Assembly: GCA_029582165.1 (NCBI GenBank)
Contig: CM055879.1
Location: forward strand, 40,925,713-40,989,712
Reading direction: 5' to 3'
Source of the DNA: Portulaca oleracea
Taxonomy: Eukaryota > Streptophyta > Magnoliopsida > Caryophyllales > Portulacaceae
DNA length: 64,000 nt
The notes under the pieces were generated by a model. It worked only from the letters and a program-made list of their open reading frames with translations. It ran no database searches and was not told the origin of the DNA. Within the stretch, counting starts at the first letter, position 1. Every line of letters starts with the position of its first letter. Shown piece after piece: positions 1-11,573 of this stretch. The translations under genes were made by a program, and so were the position numbers.

Positions 1-3000
1 AACTTCCAACCCAGTTTATAATAACACTTCAACATCTTGTACAGTATATGTTAACTATGATAATTAAAATTGATAACCATAGTTGGATTTTTAAGTTAAA
101 TATCTTACTATATTTGAAAATTCTATAGTAGTTGAATTTCTTTTAATTATGGTAATTAAATTCCATACCAGTAATTTGTCTAAAACAAATCACAATCAAT
201 TGTTGCAACAAGTTATTTTGATCAATATATATTGATTTTGGTCGGAAATTATGTATACGACCAAGGCCAGTTAATAATACACACAACGTTGTCAGAATCA
301 GAATCGTAGTTAAGATTCATGGGGTAGTTAGCACCGGATTGAGGATCTTGAGATTAAAAGATTATAAAATATCGTAAATTCTGATTGAGATTTTAATAAC
401 TATGATTACACGAAATGTAGTAGCGTAAATAAGACATGATGAGTGTATAACTAAATGGCAACTTGAATTGGGAATTAGCCGAACCCTGAAATCTGATATC
501 TCAGTCTGTTGTGTAGTCGTCCCCACGTACAGACACAGCCACAGGCAGAGGGGAAATAATAGAGAGAAAGAAAGAAATAGTAGGACAAATAAATTAAAGA
601 ATGAATAGGGTTAGAAAAAGAGTGGAAAATAATGAAGAGAATGGAGGAAAACATAGAATCCTGTGCTGGGAATGAAATTCATCATAGTTGTTCCCTTCCT
701 CCCCTACAATCATTCCCTGCTACTCCTAATTTTTCTCCCATTTGCTCCACGACAAGGGTCCCCTCTCCATCCCTCTTTCCAATTCTCCCCTTTTCTCTTT
801 TTCAATTTTCATCTTCCCCACAATCATCATGCTTGTTTAATATATGCAATCCTATGTATGTATGTTTATATTGCAATTTATTAGATGCACTTGAAATATA
901 TGTTCTAAGTATTAGCTAATTTGATAATTGTTCACTCATAAATGTCTAAAATACATAATCCGAGTGTATGTAATATACATTGTATGTTAGTAATGGAAGA
1001 CGATTTGGTGGGTAGTTGTGAGTTGGTAAATAAAGGGTACATTACTAGGTAGATTCAAAACAATTATATATTTTTGTATTCCCAATTCTTTATTTTTTAT
1101 ATATTCAAAAAAAAATGTGCAAGTGTACTTTGCTATATACAACAAAATCTATGTATAATGCCTCATAAATAATGTATATCGAAGGTACGCTTTTTCTTAT
1201 TAACTAATTTGGTTTATTTGATGACAAATAAGCATATTTTCGTAAGGTCTAGAATGACGCAATAATGTAAAACTGTTGCATGCAATTCATTTATGAAGGT
1301 AGGGTTTTAGGGTATTAGTCTTGATTTTGATTTAGTTTGTCATATTTTTCCAACAATAAGTACCAATATTATTTCTCATTATAGCATTATTAACTACTGG
1401 TAGGGTGAATTCGATTTGTCACGAAAATCGAGGCGTGGTTGGGTGGGGTTGAGCAAGTTCAAATTTACCCAAGGAAGAGAATGGGTAAGGAGAAAAAAGA
1501 GATGGAGAAAATTTTCTGATATCTTTTGCCTTTATTTTTCTTTCCTTTTTGCATTTTGGTTGGTTGAATGAGTCTTGTATCATTCACAATTGTAAAAGTA
1601 TCCAGTTTAAATCATTCTCGTTAAAAAATTTTGATTATGAGGAATGAATTAGTCACACTTCACCAACCATTGTGATTGCTTTAAACCAAAAATAATGCCT
1701 TATATAGGAATAGTAAATGTTGGTAAATGTGTAAAAGAAATGTTAGTGTTAATACTTTTTTATAATTTTAGAGAATCTAGTTAAAATTGTTGGAAAATAG
1801 TTGAAGCACACAACTAAAAACAAGTATTAGTTGATTAAAAAACTATTAAAATTTACAAAAGCTGATATTTTTGGTTAAGATTGATAAAATTTCATTAAAA
1901 GTCTAAAGATTACTGTCCAAAAAGGTTCATAAAAGACATAGGGTAGGATTATATATTGGTTTTGGAATTTGGAGAGAATATAAAGACAAGACAATGGAGT
2001 TATTTTGCATAATAATCTCAATCATTTGGTTGTCTTAGAAAGGGAAGATAGATTTCCCTGTTCATTGCAATGTGCCATAATGTTTAATTGATTTCCCCAT
2101 TTCCATTTCCATATATGATATATGATATTTGTCATCCTTGGGTTGGGGCCTTGACTAATCATAATTGATAATACCCCTTTTCTTTCTTTCTCTTCTTTTT
2201 GCCCTAGCTTTTGTTTTCCCCCACTCATATTTGACTATTTTTACTGCTTTTTATTGCTCATGTGAAGTGGATCCCACTTCTATTGTCAAATGTGGGGATC
2301 AATGGCCCTTCATGCTACCTTTCATCATTTAATCATTTTTATACTTGTTAGGTATTGTCAAGCTCAATTTTATTTAAATTTAACTTTCAAGAATAGATAA
2401 ATTATCATTTTTTTTAATAATTTGATGCTTTCTAAACTGTAAATAGTGAATTACAGTTAGAATTTAATTTTAGAATTCCGTAGATTTCTTACACATTAAG
2501 GGTTATTTAATTTGATTCAGTCAATAGTGTGATCAAATTATATATTCATGTTTGTTGGTACCTTATAATTAATCTCCCTTTTATTTCACTTTCTCTTACT
2601 ATTATTTTAGTTGTGTGATAGCTGATATAGGCATATAGCTCTATCATGCCTCTAGAGTTCCTTGTGTTTTTGCTTGCATGGTTGTAGTGTAGTCGTGTGC
2701 CACTGTTCCCTGTCGATCTATACAGCGCATGCATCGTGCTCTTTTGTTCTCAAAATAATGATTAGAGAAGGAAAAAGAATTTATTAGAATCATATTTTAT
2801 AATCTCTCTTGATTATAGTAATTTCGTATTTGTCTTTCGTAATTTTTTTCAATTAGGGTTTCATGTTATATATTGTGTCTATCACACGCTTTACATTGTT
2901 CTAACTTTTTTTTTCTCAATACTCACAAACATTCCTAAATTGATTTTCCTTTCACTTCTATATACATTTGTATAGCTTAATTAACGTAAATATTCTCCTA

Positions 3001-3437
3001 TGAAGCATAATGCATGTCATTTACATTAATGATGTTAGAACCTAATTAATATACAAAAGAACAATACATAATCACATTTACAAGAAACCCAGGACATAAA
3101 TCAACTTATTACCTATGTGCTACAACCTATGGCATTCTAATTCAACTAAAAAAGTATGATCAAATACCAAATAAACCCTAATTAGCTTGATAGGAATAAA
3201 GAATATATAAGTTCATAATTTGGACGAACCAGACAAATTAATCTGATTATTCAGGCATATATACATGATACAATGGTGTGTAATCATTCTAGCTTGCCGG
3301 TCAAATTTGTAATATTTGGTGTGCACTCGATGATTTTCAATTAATAAATTGGACATATATACATAGAATATTTACCAAGTGGGTGCTTATAATTAAGATA
3401 ATGCCTACCCTACCACTTGAAAGTTGAACTCAACAGC
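1..3437. other. AT-rich intergenic DNA without a supported gene
   Basis: I see no reading frame with a recognisable domain and no credible exon chain on either strand. A C/T-rich patch at about 680-830 (plus strand) looks like a leader or promoter fragment, but nothing coding follows it. The rest is AT-rich sequence with scattered short homopolymers. Frames of 60-100 codons occur here, but they have no family resemblance and overlap each other on both strands. Confidence 0.6.
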
Positions 3438-3440
3438 CAA

Positions 3441-3681
3441 GACCCTGTTCTTTTCTGCGGTATTTTGCAGTATGGCGTGATATGGTATGGTGAAATTGTG
3501 ACGGGTTATTGGTATGTGGGATAGGTGAGGAGAGAGAATGTAAAAAGTAGAGGAGAAAAGTGACGAGAGAGAAAAGTGAGGAGAGAGAAAAGTGATGATT
3601 TGTGGTAAAGTGTGGTGGGTTGTGGCAAATTGCGGTATGTTGTGGCACTGCAGTTTGTCAACCGCAGAAAAGAACAGGGTC
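3441..3681. mobile_element. Tourist/PIF-Harbinger-like MITE, copy 1
   Basis: The left end GACCCTGTTCTTTTCTGCGG is mirrored by the right end CCGCAGAAAAGAACAGGGTC, giving a near-perfect 20-bp terminal inverted repeat. The flanks carry a 3-bp direct repeat, CAA (3438-3440 and 3682-3684). The interior is G/T-rich, with repeats such as GTGGTGGGTTGTGG, and has no coding capacity. A 3-bp duplication fits the PIF/Harbinger superfamily; the family name is inferred. Related copies lie at 7952, 8193, 22948, 33321, 57103 and 60311. Confidence 0.8.
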
Positions 3682-3684
3682 CAA

Positions 3685-6650
3685 GTCCTGAGACGCATGG
3701 CATTGCATGTTTGACCCCAAAAGCCCACACCATTTGCTTGCAGTATGTCAAAGTAAATCTCGGTTTAGCCATGAAAAGCTATACATATGACGATTCTCTT
3801 CCAAACCCAACGGGCTATTAGGTGTTTCTTTATTCATTTAAAACATAGTTGGATAAAGATCGGTATCTGATGATGAAGAAGTAGAAAATTGAATCAAATT
3901 GATCATATATATAACTTTCACTAGTTAAGTAAAAGAGTTTAGAGTCTCTGTTTTTAATTGGATTATTAGAATCTAATGAACTAACTTATAAGTGTCATTT
4001 GATCTAAAGAATTAACTTTTAACTTTTGTTTTCAACGAACTCGACTTAACATCTTATTTTTTCACACGAACCGCCACCGAGTCCAACTCGTCGGAAATAT
4101 GATGTGGCGGTAGAGATAATTAATGTGGAGGTTGTTTAAGCAGAAAAAAAAGAAAAAGGAAATAGGACATGTGTTATTGTTGACTTGTTAGCCTATTTAG
4201 CATTTTTCTTTTTTTTCATTTTTTATTTTTTTAAATGTCCACCCCTCCCCCCGCCCCCCCCCCCCCTCCCCCTTATGCTTAATGCCCATCCCTTTCAGCT
4301 CTAATGAGTACACCAAGATCCGTCATTGGTTAGGGGTGACAATAGCCACCTTAATCCAAGAGGAAAACTAAAATTTATTAGGATAAAAATTATTGATAGT
4401 AAATTAAATAAATGTGTGTCGTAATATATTAATCACCCCCAACTAATTCAAACGTCTAGATCCATCACGGCATAAAACATAAGTATACCACATGGAAATT
4501 AAATTTAAAACCTAAACCAAATGAAATATATAAAAACACAGGATCACCAAATTAAAACTAAAAAAAAAAAGTTATCTTGTAATAGTAAATTGAGCAATAA
4601 AGACAAAATCATAGGGCGCTAAACTAGTCAATTTGAACTTTATCCGAACTTATCATTTTACTTCATCACATCCATCACGCCCCATCATTCCTCATTGACA
4701 TTACACATCTCACCCTTTGGAGTGGCCCCAATCACCTACAAATCTACAAGCAACATCGATCAAATCTTTTTCTTTTCTTTTTCTACCCTTTTGCCTGTCT
4801 TTACCAAATAATTATAGACTAAAGCAAATTAACCAAGGATAGGTTGTTTTCAATTTACTATTTTGATATGCAAACTTGCCTAAACTCGATCATTTAGATG
4901 GCTTTAATATGTAGAAGCGTCTGGTGCTCAATGTAGGGACATGATATATGTAGATGGCTTGACTCTGTAACTCATTTAGATGGCTTGACTCTGTGATCAA
5001 TGTAGGGATCGGACATGATATATAGTCTAGAGTTATTTGGATCTGAACACCTTTTTTCAAGTTAATTTGCATTGTTCTCGTTTGATCAAATTTAATATGA
5101 TAGTTTGCAATCTTCATGATTCATGAATGATATAGAAGATGGGGATATCATAGTACTAATTTGTTGAGAATAAGTTTAGGGCATGTTTTGCCACACGAGA
5201 AGTAACTATTGATGTTATTATTTAATAATAACACATGCTGATCAAAGAAGTTGAAAAATGTTGGATAGCATTGAAGTATGTTATTGTTCTACATTTCAAG
5301 TGCAGCCTTTGCCCACCAGAAGTGACATTTCTATTATGGTACCTTTCGTCAGTTTGGTATCATTTGAACCGTTAGAGAGGTTTTCTAGAATTTATGTCTC
5401 TTTTCTATTCCACTTCTTTGTCTAAAATGAGAGTGTGCAAGAGAGTATTGTCTCCTCTTATATATGTCTTTAGGCCAATTATTGACGAGATCAGTTTTTC
5501 TACTCTACTAATATATAATAGATTTATGTACTCTTTGTGGTTCGTGGGTTTCTCCCAATTTGGGTTCCCACATAAAATTTGGTGTTGGTGGATCTCTTAT
5601 TATTCTTGCCTTTATTTTTCTCAGTATCTACATCTCGCACACACACTTCTACATGATTCGCTCTTATTTTTTTTTATACCTAATGGCTAGAGATTAAACA
5701 AACCGATTATCATAGTGCTACTCGGATCTTCCCAAATCATGGGTAAGCCAATCCATCGATGTGATTTTCCTAACTTTGGTATGTTTGATTATGATCTATA
5801 TCTAAATTGCACTGCATAATGGCTTTCTTTTTGCCTAAAGAAAAAATGGGAAAAAGGATAGCTAGGTCAATGGTAAAGAGTTTAGGTCTCTCAAGAAACA
5901 TGCATGGGTACATGTAAATAACAGTATCTCTGAAAAAGACCCAGTGAAAAGCACAATTGGATGGCTGTTAACGAAAGTAATACTAAAGATTGGATTAGAT
6001 CAAAATGGTTGAAAAGTTTGAGATATATAAACCAATTTGGGTTCCTTAAGAAACATGTATTATTCGTCAAGAGAATGTGTTCGCATTGGCTACTACGTCC
6101 TCATTTGCCATGCAGAAATTATAATGTGAATTTGTCTTTTTCTATATATTATGCTGGTGTAATTAATGTTATCGTGGTAGGAAGATAAGTTCAAATCTTT
6201 AATTAGATGCATTGTGTGCTTCTTTTCATCTACCCTTTTTGTCATGCTTCTTTTCATCTACGCTTTCTCGTAGAAAAAGCAGTGAGAAAACATGGCGTTT
6301 CTTTTCCTTTATTGTTCACATATGCAAACTAAAAAAATATTTAAGCTCATCTAATCAATTTATACGATTATTTTTTTTCAATATGATATATAATATATAT
6401 GTGTATATCCATCACATTTATAGTTACGCGGATAAAGTGATAGACGACTTAAAAGAATGGTCTAACTCCGGTTACTACTGACCACTGCCTTGACACTCTT
6501 TGACTTTTTGTTGACGACTCGCCAATTCCCGACTCAAAAGCTAACTTAACATGATTTGACTCAAACCTAACATGTAATTAAGCATGTTCAACTCCTAATT
6601 TTCGTCCTGTTTAATACAGTAGGTCAACACGATTGGTTCATTGAATTTTT
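3685..6650. other. Intergenic DNA, no supported gene
   Basis: No coding region is recognisable. The only marked local feature is a cytosine-rich run at about 4242-4272. A pair of imperfect repeats (GATGGCTTGACTCTGT-like) sits at about 4953-4997. Frames of 75-98 codons at 5394, 5961 and 6212 have no recognisable domain and strongly AT-driven composition. Confidence 0.5.
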
Positions 6651-6659
6651 AAAAAGTTA

Positions 6660-7735
6660 TGTTAAGGTTGAGATTTTGGGGCGTGGCGCGGTGGGAGTAT
6701 TGATGAATTTAGCTTGAGTTTGAACCTTTGAAACAACAATCGCACAAAACTTGAGCACCAAGTGAAGGATATGACCTTGAGCTAGGTAATCCACAACTCT
6801 AGGCCTCAGACCCCACTATGACTATCATAGGTAATCCACTAGATAATCAATAAAGGAATGACTTGCTAACACCACCATTAACAAAAGGATAAAGTAAGAA
6901 CAAGATTTTGGGAGAGAAAAGGGAGAAACCCTAACATTGCATTAGCAAATCATTCATAAACATAAGTTGCCTGGAAAAGAGTAAAAACAAGCTATTTATA
7001 CTAAACAGGAAATTAGGTTAAAAACATAACAAAAATACGAAACAGCGCGTCCATCGCAGAAGGGTGACTAGGGCGAGTCTCCGAGCGGCGCGGGCGAGTC
7101 AGCTCTCTCACCGTCATGGCCTGTCGCTGGCCAAGAGGGGTCGCGGGCGCGACAGATAGAAGGCTCTGGCAAGTCACCGGGTGACTCGGGCGAGTCAGTC
7201 TTCTGGGCAGTTTTTCCCTGCCGACTTCAAACGCGTATAACTTCTTCATCCGAACTCCGTTTTAGGCTCGTAAGGTATCGTTGGAAAGCCCTCTGTGTCT
7301 ACTTTAATCTCCCAAAATTTAAGACCCATTGGAGTTATATTGAAGGAGTTATGATCCAAAATGTGAAGGCACGCGCATTTCTAAAATTCGAATGCCTTCC
7401 CCCTTGCAAGTTATTGACTTGGGTTACATTCGAGACTTGATACTTCCTTTCCTTCATCCCCGGGATGACCCAATCTGGTCCCGAGGCCTCCAAGGTCGTT
7501 GACAAGTCCCAAGCCTCTCCTTACTCCAACAAGGATGGCTCGCCGAGGCCACGATAGTGTGATGCTCACCACCCCACCTTTTGTGAAGATGTAACGATTC
7601 TTAAAAACGAGTGGGTGAGCGGTTTTAGACCGATGATGGCGGGTCGGGATTTCATCCACCTTATAGTTAACCACAATCCCGGCTATGAAAGCTTGGCACC
7701 GAACCCGATACGGTTCAGATTTATAGTTCGGATAT
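6660..7735. repeat. GC-rich degenerate repeat, possibly retroelement-derived
   Basis: From about 7045 to 7680 base composition jumps sharply above its AT-rich surroundings, with several short GAGTC/GACTC- and GCGAGTC-type repeats (for example around 7070-7200). The sequence resembles the non-coding leader or LTR of a plant Ty3-type element more than a gene. No gag, pol or LTR pair can be identified, so the assignment is weak. Confidence 0.3.
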
Positions 7736-7951
7736 TATTTGAGTAATACCTACAATGCCATTTAATTATACAGTTTAATAGGCCAACCTAACAACCCATT
7801 TAGTTTACTCATTTGACCTATTTATAAATTGAAAAAATAACAATTTTAGAAGGAATTTTGGTATCTAATATACTGACAATTAGGAATATTGTCCAATATT
7901 ATATCAAACTTTAACATTGCACACTAGTGTAATGGCCTTTTGACTCATTTA

Positions 7952-8183
7952 GGCCCTGTTATTTTTTGCGGTATTTTTACAGTATGGTGTGGTGTGGTGC
8001 GGTGAAATTGTGGCGGGTGTGGTGGAATTGTGGTAGGTTATTGGTATGTGGGGTAGGTGATGAGAGAAAATGTAAAAAGTAGAGGAGCAAAGTGAGGAGA
8101 GAGAAAAGTAATGATTTATGGTAAAGTTGTGGCAAATCATGTCATGCAGATTAGCTTTGCCACCCGCAGAATAGAACAGGGTC
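7952..8183. mobile_element. Tourist/PIF-like MITE, copy 2
   Basis: The ends GGCCCTGTTATTTTTTGCGG and CCGCAGAATAGAACAGGGTC are inverted repeats of each other with few mismatches. The flanking target duplication is TTA (7949-7951 and 8184-8186), the classic PIF/Harbinger target. The interior resembles copy 1, including the GTGGTG-rich segment. It is non-coding. Confidence 0.82.
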
Positions 8184-8192
8184 TTATTATTA

Positions 8193-8414
8193 GGATCCGT
8201 TCTTTTATGCGGTAGATTGCGGTGTGGTACCACGTCGTACCGCACTCTTTAATTTCTACCATCATTACCAATATATCTATTCAATTTTCTCCTCTACTTT
8301 TCATATTCTCTCTCCTCACTTATCATAATTCTCACCACAATTCACCACACTTTTTCAAATTCCATCGCACCGCGCCATTACAACACTGCAACCAACCGTA
8401 TAATAGAACGTGCC
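8193..8414. mobile_element. Tourist/PIF-like MITE, copy 3
   Basis: The left end GGATCCGTTCTTTTATGCGG pairs with a right end ACCGTATAATAGAACGTGCC. The flanks are TTA (8190-8192 and 8415-8417). Its C/A-rich interior is the reverse complement in character to copy 2, so the element lies in the opposite orientation. Only 9 bp separate it from copy 2. Confidence 0.75.
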
Positions 8415-9462
8415 TTAATCAACAAATTTATTCATAAAATTTCAACTCATTCAGTTGAACATATAAATTTGGATTGAAGCTAATTTAAATTCAAACCTCC
8501 ATAAAATTGAGCCATCCTACCTACTTGACATCTCTAATTTTATTATTAGCTTGGTAACATATGAGGGTAACCCAACCGAAAACATAATTCTCGTGTAAGA
8601 ATTTGGCCTACTTCCGCCTGAATTCTCCTTTTTTAGTTGCACTAGATTTACTTGTTCGCATGCTCATCTTCTGACACGTGTCCAGTAAATATATTCCTTT
8701 CTACCGATCTTTTGCCGTAAATCATACGCATGACAACTGGTCAAATTTCACAGGCTAAACAGGAAAAATAAAATTAAAAAGTTACGCTGATTCAGATTTT
8801 AGACCGTTTTCTTTTTCCTTTTCTTCTGTGATGTCAAATGCTGATGGATCTTCTCTCGCATACTTTTGCTATTTTGGACCTATAGAATCCAGTGTATTTC
8901 AACCATTAAACTACTTCGTTGAAATTGTGTAATACAACAGTTCTCTAATAAAACAAATGGTCATGAACATGAAATAACGTGATTTTTCTCATGAATGAGA
9001 TGCTATAAACTTTGTTCGTTACCTATATATAAATATCTCAAACTATGCATAAACGTATTTTTCCTAAATCTTTATTGTTGATGTAAGGAAAATTTGATCA
9101 TTCCGTTTTATTTCACAATTTTGGACCTGCACCTTATTCCGCCATCACCAAATATATAACCAATATCAAGGAAGCAATGGAATATCTTGGCTCAATTGTG
9201 CTTTTCCTATACCCTTTTTACTTCTCTATGTATCGAATTATGGTTATAGCGACATATAAATTGAGATAGTAGTAGTCAAAGAACAATGGAGGCAATAGAG
9301 CAGTTGAACGAAAAGGGATCAGAGCATGAGGATCATTGATAAAATATGCTTTATGGGTTGAATAAATAGGTTGGATGAGCCTAACAACTGTTTTTTTTTA
9401 TCAGTTTGAATTATATTTTACGTGAGATTTAGAAATTGCAACTTTCTGATTTTGTATACTTA

Positions 9463-9697
9463 GGCTATGTCAAATTCATGGGTAAATGCTATTTACCCAA
9501 ATTTACCAGTTTTTACTTAAATTTACCAAAATTTACCAGAATTTACCTAAAATTACCAAATTTTAAAAAATAAAAAATTAATGTTGACATATCGGCATCA
9601 ATTTATCAAAAATTACCAGAATTTATCAAAAACTACCAAAAGTTACTAAAATTTAACTTTTACCCAATTATTTTTTACCTATAAATTTGACAGGGCC
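9463..9697. mobile_element. MITE with TTA target duplication, second TIR family
   Basis: The left terminus GGCTATGTCAAATTCATGGG matches the inverted right terminus (…AAATTTGACAGGGCC read from 9697). The flanks are TTA (9460-9462 and 9698-9700). The interior is built of repeated TTTACCAAAATTTACC-like units. A degenerate relative without clear ends lies at about 51371-51537 in a SERK3 intron, and another may lie at about 35790-36030. Confidence 0.65.
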
Positions 9698-9700
9698 TTA

Positions 9701-10600
9701 CTTATTACTCCTACTCTAAACCTTATATACATGGATCATGGATAAGACTGAGTATAAGACCGCCTTGGGTAAAAAACAAAATCAAATAAGATACTGTAAA
9801 AAAGGAGAAGTTAAAAAAAGAAGAATAATAATGGGAAAACCAAAAACTTTCTATCGGATCAATGAAAAAATTTCATCGTAATCCACGTGCTAATACGCCA
9901 CCGTAAATGCACTCTTTCCCTACTATACCGGCTAGCTACGGAGCTACTCCCGTTTTTCAATTTTACTTTTCCTCCTCAAAAACAAAAATTTAAAATATAT
10001 TATCCTTTCGTATCAATTATCATAATTTTATTTTTACGATCTCCAATATCACTATTTGATTGATAATTTTTACATGATAATGGTACTAACACTTACAATA
10101 TTATATTTTTATGATAATAATCTTCGTTACCAAATCAAATGAATAATTATTTTATGTAACAACTCATTGTAAATATTGAGAAATTTAATGCATAATTTTT
10201 CAATGACGACAATTAAAATGAAGCAGATGGACTATGCCCAAACATTAAGAAACATCCTTTATTTCATATTAATTGTTATCTTTAAAAATTATACAATCAA
10301 ATTTTAAAAATTTAGTCATAAATTTTTCAATACATGCAATAACCTTTTATATATAATTACATCATAATACTCATAAAAAAAAATATTATTAAAAAATTTA
10401 TAAAATTATAATTATTAATAAAATATTATATAAGAAATTATTAATTAAAAAATAATATTGAAAATGACAATTAATATAAAACAAAAAGAGTATCGAAAAA
10501 ACCATAACTACTATAGTTTAATGTTAAATCACTCGTGAACCTTAAAAAAGTAATGAAAATGGCTCCGTAGTTGATTCACATTGTAATATTTCTTTATTTC
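9701..10600. other. AT-rich spacer upstream of the ARF5-like gene
   Basis: This is extremely AT-rich, especially 10300-10500, and has no coding frame. It is the distal upstream region of the ARF5-like gene. I could not identify a reliable TATA box or other promoter element here. Confidence 0.4.
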
Positions 10601-10903
10601 CATAGCATAGGAGGAGTAGCTGGGGGATGAGAGGGATTTCGTGTGAACTTGGGTCTCCTCTCCTCTCCTCTTTCACTGCTCTGTTTTTTGTTCCTTTCTT
10701 TACTCTCTGAAATTTCTCACTGTCCAAGGCTGCAACGAAATCGCCATTTTCAGAAAGTTTGCCTCTTTCTTAGCTTCTACAAACCACCCTTCATTTCATT
10801 TACCCCCCCTCTAATTTCCTCTTCCATTTTCCAAATCTCCCTAATACTCTACCTAGTTACCACATCATACACACAGAAATCCAGAGAGAGAAAGAGAGAT
10901 TGA

Positions 10904-11511
10904 ATGTTATATTCTTCATAGTTGCAGTAAGTGCAGCAAAGAGGGATTGAAAGGTCGATTTCTTTTGGGAAACTGAGAAAAAAAAAAGGATTCAACTTTA
11001 AGATAAAAACACTCACTTTTTGATCATTTAGGGGGCCAAAAATATAAAAAAAAAAGTGTATGTATGTATGCTGGGTACTCACGCTTTGGTCCGCGTGCTT
11101 TAATTGATGGAAATTGGCAGGCCCCCCTTCTGATGAGTTCTTCTTCTCTTCATTCATCTATCTCTTTCTCTTTACCTTTTCTCTCTCTCTCTCTAACCAT
11201 GGATTATTATGAGCTATAGTATAGTACTACTACTTGTAGGCCCCCCAAGATTTCAGACCCTTTTTGCAGGTTTTGTTCCTTGATTTTGGATTTTTTAGAC
11301 TCCCCTCTTCTTCCCCATACTTGTCTCTTCTCTGCTGTGCTCTCCCAGTTGGTTGTATTTGTTCAGAGAATACGAGATTCTTTGTGCTTTTGGAGGGGCT
11401 CATGGAGTTTTTCTCCTACCCAAACACTTTAGTTTCCTCCTTATGTTTTCTGGGCTGAAACAATTGGGGTTTTTTGGGTGTTTGATTTGAAGTTGTGATA
11501 TGGGTGTTTGA
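10904..11511 (+). promoter_or_regulatory. Cluster of upstream ORFs in the probable ARF5 leader
   Basis: Several ATG-initiated short ORFs precede the ARF5 start: 10904-10921 (5 codons plus stop), 11060-11107 (15 codons), 11064-11219 (51 codons, whose last part from 11199 has the good ATG context ACCATGG), 11402-11458 (18 codons), 11443-11490 (15 codons) and 11500-11511 (3 codons). Translation of ARF3/ETT and ARF5/MP in Arabidopsis is known to be repressed by leader uORFs and to need reinitiation helped by RPL24B, so a uORF-rich leader is expected. The transcription start is not visible, so which uORFs are transcribed is inferred. A TGTCTC auxin-response core lies at 11322-11327. Confidence 0.5.
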
Positions 11512-11520
11512 GTTTGTAGC

Positions 11521-11524
<4 letters not shown>

Positions 11525-11567
<43 letters not shown>
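11525..11567 (+). repeat. GA dinucleotide microsatellite abutting the ARF5 start
   Basis: An uninterrupted (GA)n tract of about 21 units ends one base before the ATG at 11569. A CT-rich stretch also lies at about 11160-11195. GA/CT tracts in plant leaders can be bound by GAGA-binding (BPC) proteins; that role is inferred here. Confidence 0.9.

Positions 11568-11568
<1 letters not shown>

Positions 11569-11573
<5 letters not shown>

Noticed and set aside
632..919. 95-codon plus-strand frame with C/T-rich content
   Set aside because: It has no domain, no splice partners and a composition typical of a leader or low-complexity tract.
11264..11458. 64-codon frame read as a uORF of ARF5
   Set aside because: It has no ATG at its start (TTG only). 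The true ATG-initiated part is only 11402-11458.
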